From assembly GCA_023213395.1 (NCBI GenBank), contig CM041465.1:130641741-130705740 (forward strand): a stretch of 64,000 nt of DNA, read 5' to 3'. The notes under the pieces are model-generated. The model saw nothing but the letters and a program-made list of their open reading frames with translations. It ran no database searches and had not been told where the DNA came from. Position 1 is the first letter of the stretch. Each line of letters opens with the position of its first letter. Of this stretch, positions 54,638-64,000 are shown one piece after another. The position numbers and the translations under genes were made by a program. The stretch is from Cycas panzhihuaensis. Lineage: Eukaryota > Cycadophyta.

Positions 54638-56173
54638 GTTCCAGAAGCTTCCGGAAGACATTCCAGACCTGCATGGCTCATGCATGGGGGGATGCACCAT
54701 GCACGGCTGGCAGCACATGTAGTGGGGCCCACAAGAAATGCAAGCACGAAATTGGTAGGGCCCATACAACAAAGATTTCAAGAAGTGTGCAGACCAAGCA
54801 GTGGGCGTCGCAAGGCACACAATTCATCACGGAAAAATCCATTTAACAGGTTGACTTGACTTTATTTTTGGCCTAAAATTCATTTTGTAATATGCACTTT
54901 GGCATATTCCTAAGGACATTCTCCTTTTAATCAAGGGAATTTTTTCTAAAGTTTTTTTTAAGTGAGTTTTCCCTTTATTAATCAAGGAGTAAGAGGCTTT
55001 ATTATTTTGAGAGAACTTTTTATCAAGGGGGTGGGGCTTAATGCTCCTTGATACTCTATAAGGCTCAGCCATTTCAAGATTTAAGGTATCAATAAAGCCT
55101 TAAATGCTTTAAGATTCTTTTTAATGAGATTTAATCTCATTTTTTTAAAGTCTTTTTTTTTTGCTCACTAAAGTACCTTTTTAGTACTTATGTCAATTAA
55201 AATCTCCTTGATGGAAAGAGGACTCAACGAATGATACATGCCAAGTCATTCTCCTCTTATTGAAGTTCAATGTTGCATGATTTAAAGGCCTAAAAAGACT
55301 CTCTGTAAGGTGTTCTAATGAGGTAAAGTTGCTAAAAAAGTTGATTTTCAACATTTGTCTTATGCCTTTTTAAGCTTATTTAGCACATTGTTTAATGATA
55401 CTAAAGCACTTTGAGCTTAAATAAAGTGATCAAGAGGCATATTCACATTGTAAAGATGAGAAAAATCACGATTCAAGTCGATTTTTTTGGCACCTTACAT
55501 GGTGACCTTAGCCTTCAAAAAGCTCAAAAAGAAGGCTGAATTTGACACTTAATAAAATCACATTTTTTTATTGAATTGTTGACACTATTTTAAAGTCTCA
55601 ACAACTTACTGCTTGGAGTTCGTTTTGGCTTTGGAGCACTTTGAGTACACTTGGCTAGTGGCTTCTTCACTACATCAGATTTAGAGGGTTAAAAGGAACC
55701 CACTTCTGTTATCTTCATCAAAGGTTTCTTGCATCATTTTTTCACTAAGTACTCAAAGTACTTACATCATTGTACTCAAGCATTGAAAGCACTTTCCTTG
55801 GATCACAAAGCACTTAAAAATCACTTAATAAAATTACTCATTCTCTCATGTACTTGCTTCTTAAGAAGCACTCATTATAAAGCTAAATTCTTAGCATCAA
55901 AATCCAAGTAAAAAGACTTTAAAAATTCACTTAAAATTTTTCTAAAAGTGAATTTTAATCTGGTTGGAGAGGCTCGAAAAAGCTTGAATCCTTGCCTCTG
56001 CTACACTTAACTTTGGATAAACTTAATAGCCGAAGTCCTCCACCCCTCATCACTCCACCAGTTATTAGATCTTCTTGTAAAATCAGGACTGGTGGTGTTG
56101 TTAGAAGGTGGAACTTAAGCGACAAAGCTTTAAAGTTACTAAGTTATTTATTTGCTTTTAATCAAGTGGAAAG
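54638..56173 (+). other. Copia-2 leader, right part
   Basis: Continues the leader after the solo LTR, first GC-rich (54640-54840), then AT-rich with many short repeats of the aagcactt and tcaaggag type. With the left part it makes a leader of about 2.2 kb, long for copia. A separate old insertion in 54845-56000 is possible but no ends were found. Confidence 0.45.
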
Positions 56174-56956
56174 ATGGCTGCCATAAACTGGCTCAATACA
56201 TGCACCATAAGGCTAACAGGACAAGCAAATTATCAAGAATGGAAAAAAATCACACAGAATCTCTTGATAATGAATGAATTTTGGGGATATGTTTCTAGAA
56301 GAATCCCCAATCCTGCACTTGTGGATGATGATGAAGTTCAAGTTGATTATGAACGTGCTGCTGCTTGGGAGGCCAAAGACAAGATTGCTTTGGCATTTAT
56401 TCATATGATTGTGGATGTACATGTAAATCAGAATATTTCTTCTACCAAATCTTCTAAGGAAGCATGGGACACATTGTCCTCTTTGTATGAAATGCGAGAT
56501 GAAGCTCGCATTTTGATGATAAAAGCTAAATTGTATTCTATCAAATTTGTAAAGCCAATGTCGGCATTTTTATCCTCCATTAAGGAGGTTTGTAATGAAT
56601 TGAGTACTTTAAGTAGTACTGCTACAAGGGATGAAATCATCACATGCATCACAAAGGCATTGCCTAACGACTACAACGGCTTCATATCATTAACCACACG
56701 AGATGGTTCACTAAAGCAAATGGCATTCAATGAAGTTGAAAGCTTATTACTTCAAGAAGAACATATCTATGCAAAGGATAATGAAGAACCATCTACACCA
56801 GTTGCTTTCATAGCCAAGGCAAAGGCAAATCAAAACTCCAAACCTGCATTCACAAAGCAGTTTAGAAATATGAACATTGGATCTTCTAAGTCCAATGTTG
56901 TGTGTTATTATTGTGGCAAACCTGGACACATTGCACCTGATTGTAGAAAGAAGTAG
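56174..56956 (+). CDS. Copia-2 gag with intact CCHC zinc knuckle
   Basis: 260 codons, start ATG in a favourable context (A at -3, G at +4). Residues 1-40 carry LTGQANYQEWKKITQNLL (family L.G.NY..W...). The middle has SSKEAWDTLSSLYEM and FLSSIKEVCNELSTL, and the end is CYYCGKPGHIAPDCRKK, a complete CX2CX4HX4C knuckle. This is the copia nucleocapsid/capsid protein. It stops with TAG right after the knuckle, where the family normally reads on into protease, so the stop is probably a mutation. Confidence 0.88.
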   Translation: MAAINWLNTCTIRLTGQANYQEWKKITQNLLIMNEFWGYVSRRIPNPALVDDDEVQVDYERAAAWEAKDKIALAFIHMIVDVHVNQNISSTKSSKEAWDTLSSLYEMRDEARILMIKAKLYSIKFVKPMSAFLSSIKEVCNELSTLSSTATRDEIITCITKALPNDYNGFISLTTRDGSLKQMAFNEVESLLLQEEHIYAKDNEEPSTPVAFIAKAKANQNSKPAFTKQFRNMNIGSSKSNVVCYYCGKPGHIAPDCRKK

Positions 56957-57179
56957 GCGGATCTTTAAGACAACAAGAGTAAAGCAACAACCACAAGGTC
57001 AATGACAATAGCCCAAAGCAACAGCTTCTAACAAAGATTCTAATAGCTAAATCGGCAGTAATCCCCCGACCAAATTGAGGTGCTTATTGAGGAGGTCCAA
57101 GAGGAAGGGGGGGTCAAAGAGGTGGCTACCAATGCCACTTTAATGAGTTTGCTAATGAAGACAAACTGTTTTGTGCATA

Positions 57180-57604
57180 CTACCATCCAAGGTTGATCAC
57201 ACTTGATTGTCGATTAGAGCTTTAACATATGACAAGGAGTGAAGAACTCCTATGTAACATTAAGGAAGGTAAAGGTCAATCAGTGACCTTTGGAAACAAT
57301 GAATCAGTTAAGATTTTAGTAATAGGCACTATAGCTCCTTTTCATTCTTCATAAAATCCTTCCTCATCATTTCCCAACAGTGATGCCTACTTCATTCCTT
57401 CCATAGAGAAGAACCTGCTATCTGTTAGCCAATTGGACAAGCAGTATGAGCGTATTATTAAAAAATGGGAAATGTATCATTAGTGACAAAGATGACCAGA
57501 TCGTAGCTGTTGCCTATGAGGATTAAGGTCTTTATAAGTTGGATGCCAATAACATTACACTTGATTTTGCTTATTCTGGTTCCATATCTTTGTCAAAAAT
57601 TTAA
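57180..57604 (+). pseudogene. Copia-2 protease remnant and pre-integrase segment
   Basis: TLDCRLEL, stop, HMTRSEELL (57198-57255) is the place of the LDSGA..HMT..... protease active site. DSG reads DCR, so it is inactive. KNLLSVSQLDKQYE (57409-57450) is the GAG_pre-integrase block, followed by shifts. Confidence 0.7.
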
Positions 57605-58495
57605 TTATGGCATCAACGTCTAGGTCATTTAAGCATAGACAATTTGAAGCAGATGATAAGGAAAAACATGGTGTATGGGCTTCCAAAGATGTATGGTTCA
57701 AAATGTCTTTGCGAAGCTTGCATAATAGGGACACAGCATTGGTTGCCTTTTCCTAAAGGCAAAGCATGGCATGCATCTTATCCATTGCAGTTAGTTCACT
57801 CAAACTTGTGTGGACCCATGTCCACTCAATCCTTTGGAGGAGCATTGTATTACATATCCTTCATTGATGACATTTCTCATAAAGTCTGGGTCTACTTCCT
57901 AAAGCAAAAATCAGAGGCTTTCTCTAAGTTCAAAGAGTTTAAAGCAGAAGTAGAAAATGAATGTGGCTACTCAATTGGCACATTAAGGTCAGATAATGGA
58001 GGTGAATTCACTTCAAATAAATTCAACCAATTCTGCAAGGATAATAGAATTCGGAGACAACTCACAGCTCCTCATACTCCTCAACAAAATGGAGTCTCTG
58101 AAAGGATGAACAAAACTTTGGCTAATAAAGCCAAAATAATGATGCATGCGAAAGGACTTCCAAGAGCTTACTGGGACGAAGCATTTCACACAGCAGCCTA
58201 TGTGGCCAATCAGAGTCCTACTACTGCAGTCACCGACATCACACCTGAGGAGGCATGGACTGGTAAGAAGCCAACTATCAGCCATTTGAGGACATTGGTG
58301 CATCGCGATATGCACATACCAGATCAACAAAGAACAAAATTGGACAAACATAGTCTTAAATGCATCTTTGTAGGATATGCAATCCAGAGCAAAGCCTACA
58401 AGTTGTATGATCCAGTTGTGAGAAAAATGCATCTCTCAAGAGATGTAATCTTTGTTGAGGATGATCAGAAAGAATTGGATGTGGCATCAATCTAA
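57605..58495 (+). CDS. Copia-2 integrase
   Basis: The frame begins after a stop at 57602 and reads LWHQRLGHLSIDNLKQMI and CLCEACIIGTQ, the HHCC zinc site. The core follows: VHSNLCGPM, YISFIDDISHKVWVYFL (first Asp), TLRSDNGGEFTSNKFNQFC (second Asp), APHTPQQNGVSERMNKTL (Glu), all catalytic residues present. The C-terminal part reads KCIFVGYAIQSKAYKLYDP and SRDVIFVEDD. The usual Cys-Ala-Tyr strand before HIP is altered (LVHRDMHIP). 296 codons without a stop is unusual here. In vivo it would be part of a polyprotein, and no own start is expected. Confidence 0.88.
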   Translation, partial: LWHQRLGHLSIDNLKQMIRKNMVYGLPKMYGSKCLCEACIIGTQHWLPFPKGKAWHASYPLQLVHSNLCGPMSTQSFGGALYYISFIDDISHKVWVYFLKQKSEAFSKFKEFKAEVENECGYSIGTLRSDNGGEFTSNKFNQFCKDNRIRRQLTAPHTPQQNGVSERMNKTLANKAKIMMHAKGLPRAYWDEAFHTAAYVANQSPTTAVTDITPEEAWTGKKPTISHLRTLVHRDMHIPDQQRTKLDKHSLKCIFVGYAIQSKAYKLYDPVVRKMHLSRDVIFVEDDQKELDVASI

Positions 58496-59149
58496 CCCCC
58501 CATTGACAAAGAAAAAAAGATTGTTGAGGACTTCCCTTCCTCTCAATCTTATACACCATGTTCTTCATCTGCACCTCCATTACCATCTACTTCATCTTCA
58601 TCTGCTCCACTTGAACCTTCCACTTCATCTTCTGTTGATCATTCACTTAGACCAGAAGACATTGAGGTTCATGCTTCATCATTTCAAAAGTTACCTAAGT
58701 GGTATACTCAAATGGTACAGGATGGTCATATCATTGAAGGGAAACGTCCATCTAAGTATAGGTAGCAAACAAACTTTGCACTTATGGATGAAGTGCTTTC
58801 TATTGATGAGCCTTCTATTTTTGCAGAGGCTTCATAAAGTGATAGTTGGAAAGCTATCATGGATGAGGAGATCCACTCCATTCACAAGAATGGCATATGG
58901 GATTTAGTCAAATTGCCTCCACACAAACAGGCAATCAGTTGTAAATGGGTCTACAAGACCAAATTTCATTCTGATGGGACACTCAAGCATCAGAAGGCAC
59001 GACTCGTAGCAAAGGGATTCAAACAAAAGGAAGGAATTGATTATGAGGGGACCTTTGCACCAGTAGCAAACATGAATACCATCAGACTTCTCATGGCCTT
59101 AGTTGCACAATGCAAATGGCCAGTATATTAGATGGACGTGAATAGCGCA
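58496..59149 (+). pseudogene. Copia-2 integrase-RT linker and N-terminal RT, truncated
   Basis: 58496-58780 is a Ser/Pro/Leu-rich linker. RT starts with DEPSIFAEAS, stop, SDSWKAIMDEEIHSI. The open frame to 59131 reads NGIWDLVKLPPHKQAISCKW and KARLVAKGFKQKEGIDYEGT, then FAPVANMNTIRLLMALVAQC. MDVNSA follows a TAG (family QMDV.SAFLNG). RT breaks exactly there at 59149, where the gypsy LTR begins; the YVDD block is not in the window. Confidence 0.88.
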
Positions 59150-61650
59150 TGTTTCCCAGCTATTGGGAATGGACTCGAGACGCATCGACACAGGTTTGTT
59201 CAGGTATATGTTCTTACTTTTCTTACCTATGTTAATTAAGGTGGTTTAGAGTAGTTTGATTGACATATGCCTATCTATATGCATTTGTTTGTCTGCTTGA
59301 TCATAATGCATGTGCCTACGGCACGCCTTCAGCCTATGACGACTCACAGCGGGGGCATTCCTCAGCGAATGCGACACCCCGTATGGCGTACAACCACTCA
59401 CGATGTCTCCACGCTTTCGGATTATTTCTGCCAGCTTGTTTGTTCTTGTTACAACATGTCGTTTATGTTGCAATCCTTCCTGAGTCCGGTTTAACCCTTA
59501 GTTAGGGCTCTTTGCATCATTCTGGATACTTGCCCACTGCCTGGGCCTTCCCCCCAGCTGATGTAATTCATGTTTAGCCCACGCCTACCTTAAAAGCTTG
59601 ATTTTCTTTCATTTTTCTTTTTAAATTTCAGTCGGCACCGCAGAAACTAAGCGATCACAGAAGTTTGCGCCGTACACCGGAATTTGCCGCAGACGATCGC
59701 TCGAAATTTAAAGAGAACCACGCCACGCTTTTTTTTCACGAATCGCGTGGCTCGCACGATCGAGGCGCCCAATGCCCCCAACGCTCACTTCATCGCAAAG
59801 AAGACATAAAATGATTTTTTTACTCATTGGGATCATTCTTGAGTTCATTTTTCTAAGTTTTCTAAAGAAAAGCTCCACACAAAAGACAAGAGAAGACACA
59901 AAAATCAAAGAGGTTCAGGCACAGCAATTGAGGAGGAAGGACAAGGCTGCCACCAGTGGATTTTGCAGGGCCATTGCTGCCCCATTCTACTCTCCACAAC
60001 CAGCCCTCTTCCTTCTTGCAACTACACAAAGATTCAAGGGACTTCTTCAACCAAGAAGTTGCCCCAAAGACTTGCTTCACATCCCCAGCTTCATAAAGGG
60101 CTTCCTCCATCTACTTTGCAGCTGGGAGCACTCGCGATCAGTCTTCATTAGACCTCTATTGCTATTGTCCCTAGTGGCAGGAGGCATGCATGACCTCTCT
60201 ACACAAGGTACCCCTTAGTTTTACTTGCTTTTTTGTGTTTTTCTTGCATTCCTTCTTCCTTTTACTTATATTTCCTTTGCTTTTTGCTTGCAAACTCCTT
60301 AGACATACTTGCATGTCTCTTATATTCATTGTCAAGCATTCTACCCCTTCTTTCCCTTTGCTTTTACTCCTTGAATGAAAGTAGCTACCATTGGCCATAG
60401 CCACCTTAGTGCTACCTTGACCAATCCATTTTCCTGCTTTCTTGATTTCCTCATTTTCTCAAGTCTTCTTCCATTCTTTCCTCGGCCACTAGAGTAAGGG
60501 AGCATACACGAGGATTTGAGGGAGATAGGCGGGTTCCGCCCCATTGCCATCCTTCTCCCCAAGGGTTCCGCCCTTGTCCTCTTCCCCTTACCATACACGC
60601 CGTCCTAAGGAACGGGTCAAGGAGTTTAGGAGATTGTGTCGGTTTCAGACGGCTTTGAGACACCCGTGTCCACCTTTGTTACCACCCTACTCCTTTCGCG
60701 GGCCCCTTTGGAGACCTCTCGTGGGTGAGTTAGCCATCCCGAGGCTATACTCGCCCACTGTGTGTTTGTGGCACTTGGTAGTGTAGAAGTACCTCATATG
60801 CTCTCGCCTGCTTTGCCACATTTTAACATATAGCTTAGTTTGATTAGCTGTTGATTTCGCTTGCGCTCATACACATACATCTCTTTGTATATTTGTAGCC
60901 TCTCCTCGAGAGGAAGGTACTTTGTGTTCTCTTGCAAGACCGCATGATTGGAGGTAGCGTGAGTGAACCCATCACGGTTAGCTCACTCATGGTACTTTCT
61001 CCTTTAGTTTTATGCTTCTTTTCGTCCTTTCATTTCATTTGATTTTGCATGCTCACGAGGAGGTAAGTGAACCCCTTATCACCGTCAATCGACATTGCAT
61101 GCGTGGAGGAAAGAGGAAAGGAGCGCAGCCGACAAGGAGAATCCACACTTCATCCTCAACCGCCGGATCCAGGTATTCCTCGCGTTTCCTTTGTTTTTCC
61201 CTTTTATATCGTTCTTGCTTTTTTGTACATGCTTGATAAGTAAAAGATAAGGAAATATAAAGGAAAAAGGAAATAGTCTTTCATTTTACATTCACTTTCC
61301 TATACCGTTTCTTTTACTTTGCATAACATAGGGATAGAAGACCTACGCTTGCATCCCAACCACACTTCACTTCACACTGTTGCACGCTGATTTTGTTGCC
61401 TCTCGCTGCCTTCTCATTACCTTGAGAAGCCGCAACGCCGTGAGGTTTCCTCTCCTTCCCGCCATCAGAAGGGTAGGAAGGCCTCAGATTTGCACCCGCC
61501 ACCGAAGCAACCAGCACCTCAGCCTCGAACCCGCCTGCGCCACAAGACGGACGTCCTGCGAGGTGAGATCCTCGCTGTCTAGCCCAGTCAGTGCTGTGTT
61601 TTGTACCCCTTTGCTAGAGGTAGGATCACCGCCCCATGGAGAGCGTTTCA
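59150..61650 (+). repeat. 5' LTR of the GC-rich gypsy, 2.5 kb
   Basis: Starts tgtttcccagcta inside copia-2 RT and ends gagcgtttca. Both ends match the solo LTR ends (tgtttctcagcta, gtgtttca). Homology to the solo LTR is blockwise, with regions such as 59600-60450 hard to align, so the two come from different subfamilies or are old. No convincing TATA box was chosen. Confidence 0.82.
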
Positions 61651-62929
61651 AGGGCGACCATTACTGGAACCGCCAAGAAGGGAGCTAAATCCACTTCCCT
61701 CCTTGTTGGTGTTCTTGCCTCTGTAGGTTCACATTCCATGTTTTCGCTGGGCAACCCCAACATGTTTTACGCTTTCCTTTCCTTTCCTTTATGTCTCCTA
61801 ACGACGCCGCAGGCGCTGCATGCGACGCCGCTGCTTGCCGAGGCTTGCCGCTGTTGGAAGACCCATCGCCTGCTCTCTCCGCTGCCGAACCCCGATTCGA
61901 CAATGGAAGGTTACCTGCTCGATTGGGCCTACCGTCCCATGGCTTCGGAACTCAAGAGTTCCCTTCGTCGCCTCGAACCCGCCCAAGAGGGCGATGATTC
62001 CATCTACTACCGGATGACCATTTCCACCGGATGACTTTCACCGCTCAAGCAATGGAAGATTCGGACCCTCACGAGACTCGCCACCCCATCGACGAGCCTC
62101 ACGAGGGTCGCCTGGCGATCCCCTACTGAAGTCCCTTCAACCTCAGATATTATGAGGATACCCTCCGACGCTGGCCGAGGCGCTTAGCGAGTGCTTTCGA
62201 GCGGCTCGCCGTCAACCGCATCTTAGGTGGTTTGCAGAAATGCTGCGTAACATAGCATCTTCTTCGGCCCATGCTACGCCATCTACAACGATTGACGCCT
62301 CCCGCCTGCACACATCGCCCCATGCCGTGTTCACCCGGCCCCAAGGCGAGTGTCGCTATCACTGCTTCCACCGGGTCCTACTTCTTCGTGGCTGCAGGTG
62401 TCCTTCCTCAACTCGTGGTTAGCATGCCATACCCTAGTCAAACGCACGCACCTCCGAACGTGACGCATGCTCCCCTAAGAGGCTCCTGGGTCCTACTAGT
62501 GCCGCCACCGTTAGCCATGTAGGACCCATGCCTACATGCGTCCAAAACCGACTGGTGGTTCTTTACGTGCCCCCAGTTACACCGCCAACCTTGGGGGCAA
62601 GGAAGCCATCTGTTTATGGGTGGACCCGCTGACCCATATGGGGTCGCGCCACTCACGGTGTGGCCCATATGGCAAAACTCCCTCATCCTCCGCTTCCGTC
62701 ATTCAACAAGAATCTATCGCGCCATCGCAAGGGAGCTGACGCTTTTCAGAGCTTTTACCGCACCTTTCCAACAAGGGGCCTTTTCCCAAGGAGGGATGGG
62801 TTTACCACCCCCATCCATTCTTTACGGTCGACCCATTTAGCCCAAGCAAGGACACGTCCTTTCGTAGACTATAGGTCGACGCTGCTTCATCGAGGCGCCG
62901 AGGACTAACCCGCCGCCTCACCCTCCGGT
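61651..62929 (+). other. Leader of the GC-rich gypsy
   Basis: Begins agggcgaccattactgg, which may be a primer binding site of the ggcgacc type used by Tat-like elements. The rest is GC-rich with many short overlapping frames on both strands, none with a recognised domain. A start of gag (MEDSDPHETRHP, 62051) is possible but unproven. Confidence 0.45.
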
Positions 62930-63820
62930 TCCCAAATTGAGTCGGGACTTCGTCAAGACCCAACCCAGTGGCATGTACGCAGCCTTTCCTCAATGCCATG
63001 CATCGATTATTGGGCTTACGACCATATACTTATGAAGTTATTCCCGCGATCCTTGCAGGGCGATGCCTCGTGGTTTTACCGCCTTCCGCATTCAATCTCC
63101 TCATTCCAAAGAACTAGTGGACGAGTTCGTCAACTACTTTGACGAGCCCGCCCATTCAAAAATGAATGAAGGCGCTCGTCACTTAAACAAGGTCACGATG
63201 AGATGAATCGTGACTTTGTGCAACGTTTTCACGGTCTTCTTCACTCCACGAAGGCTACGTTGCTCGAGGAGTTGAAGAGGGATCTTTTTGTCAATGCACT
63301 TCGTCCAAGGCATGTGGAAGTCCTCAAGATGGGGGCGACCACGTGTGACTCTGCAATCACGAGGTGTCTAGCTTTGGAGGCCATTGACATCCAAGCGGGA
63401 CTCAAAAAACCTCCCAAGCCCTCGCAACGCCGCGACGCGCCTCCTCTAGCGAAGGAGACCAAACCTTCACAGCCCGCTAGGTCCACCTCCCATCCGACTG
63501 AGAGGACCCTAGATCCCCTTACTTCCGCTATTTGCTCATTCGAACGCATGATGAAGAAGTTAAAACTTCAATCTCCTCCATCGCCAACCTCCCATAAACC
63601 CGTCCAGCAGACTTCTCGTGCGATGCCCCCCAAAGGGGGGAACACCCAGTCTTCTCAAGCAAGAAGGACCGATCCTCCCCTTGAGAAGAGGTGGTGCTCC
63701 ATCCACGGAGAATGTTTCCATGACGATTCACGTTGCCGGGCACAGCACCCATGCGACGTCCCCACCGTGACCCGTCCCTCAAGCGGACATCAAGGCCTAA
63801 CCCCGACCAACCCTTCATAG
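62930..63820 (+). pseudogene. Gag of the GC-rich gypsy
   Basis: The retrotransposon gag domain reads MKLFPRSLQGDASWFYRLPH and SISSFQ (63033-63110, family FP.SL.G.A..WF..L....I.SF). After a frameshift it reads ELVDEFVNYFDEPAHSKMNE. After another it reads RDFVQRFHGLLHSTKATLLE in the frame open at 63203-63820. Near the C-terminus CSIHGECFHDDSRC (63699-63740) is a CX2HX4HX4C-like motif in place of a CCHC knuckle. Two frameshifts make it non-functional. Confidence 0.78.
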
Positions 63821-64000
63821 AGACCCGCTCCCCAAGCATGGGGAACGGGTCGCGATATCCAAAGGAAGGATGCCCTAACGGATAGGTCTCCCGATCCCCG
63901 CCTCATGGTAGAGAGGGTGAGGGGTGTGTGCAGAGGTCGCCTTCCCTTCGCGATCTCCTGACTGCCCGCCTATCACCTTCCTCGGTCCCGTATGAGGGAA
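63821..64000 (+). other. Gypsy sequence after gag, truncated by the window end
   Basis: Basic, Pro/Arg-rich reading in pieces, no domain visible. Protease would be expected beyond the end. Confidence 0.4.

Larger units (their letters stand above)
50851..59149 (+). mobile_element. Copia-2: Ty1/copia retrotransposon, 3' part removed by a later insertion
   Basis: 5' LTR (50851-51431), exact primer binding site, long leader, gag, protease remnant, integrase and the first part of RT, all on the + strand. The 3' half of RT, RNase H and 3' LTR lie beyond the window because a gypsy element inserted at 59150. A solo gypsy LTR (52103-54632) sits in the leader. Among the best-preserved coding in the window, though with stops. 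Confidence 0.85.
59150..64000 (+). mobile_element. GC-rich Ty3/gypsy element, 5' part, running off the window
   Basis: LTR (59150-61650), leader and gag on the + strand; pol and the 3' LTR would follow beyond 64000. The LTR family is the one left as a solo LTR at 52103-54632. Base composition is much richer in G+C than the surrounding DNA. The long LTR, the ggcgacc motif after it and the C-x2-H-type gag motif are more like Tat/Ogre-type gypsy than chromoviruses; this assignment is an inference. Confidence 0.8.

Noticed and set aside
61380-62900. Many overlapping 60-130-codon frames in the GC-rich gypsy LTR and leader
   Set aside because: GC-rich DNA has few stops by chance. Frames overlap on both strands and none shows a domain.

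Overview
The window reads as nuclear DNA from a land plant with a large, repeat-rich genome. A gymnosperm (conifer-like) source is my inference, because the window holds stacked old LTR retrotransposons, an L1-type plant LINE with a DUF4283-like ORF1, kilobase-long TA microsatellites and no host gene. I found no intact cellular gene, no tRNA or rRNA gene and nothing bacterial. The recognisable coding is transposon protein, nearly all of it broken by stops and frameshifts.

Layout. From 1 to about 12.5 kb there are two AT-rich non-autonomous LTR families: family A with LTRs at 1-360 and 2881-3228, and family B at 5402-5724 and 11656-11975. A decayed copia element (6870-10813, TSD cttag/cttaa) sits inside family B. 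From 12490 to 40753 lies one Ty3/gypsy chromovirus on the + strand, with a perfect 5-bp TSD (ttgac at 12485 and 40754). Three later elements cut it into four coding pieces: (a) a minus-strand chromovirus at about 13255-19131; (b) a + strand gypsy with 1.15-kb LTRs at 21061-28036 (TSD actgt); and (c) a minus-strand gag-only copia-type element at 30346-40022 (TSD cttgt/ctcgt), itself invaded by a + strand LINE (about 32711-39220). The host RT frame resumes across (b), and its chromodomain resumes across (c).

From 40.8 to 46.2 kb the DNA is AT-rich. Its one recognisable remnant is a minus-strand Tat-type gypsy integrase at 42300-43075. From 46.16 to 50.12 kb two giant TA/CA microsatellite tracts flank a lone minus-strand LTR (47803-48119) of the same copia family as the element at 6870. 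From 50851 to 59149 lies a better preserved copia element: LTR, PBS, very long leader, intact gag zinc knuckle, integrase and RT start. It carries a 2.5-kb solo gypsy LTR (52103-54632, TSD ggaac) in its leader. It is cut inside RT at 59150 by a GC-rich gypsy of the same LTR family in the opposite orientation, which runs out of the window at 64000 in or just past gag.

How the parts relate. Nothing here works as a host pathway. The logic is insertion order: + chromovirus first, then (a), (b) and (c), then the LINE into (c); and copia-2 first, then the solo LTR and the GC-rich gypsy into it. Many in-frame stops are TAG or TAA where the family normally has Trp or Gln, as expected from long-term cytosine methylation and deamination of silenced repeats.
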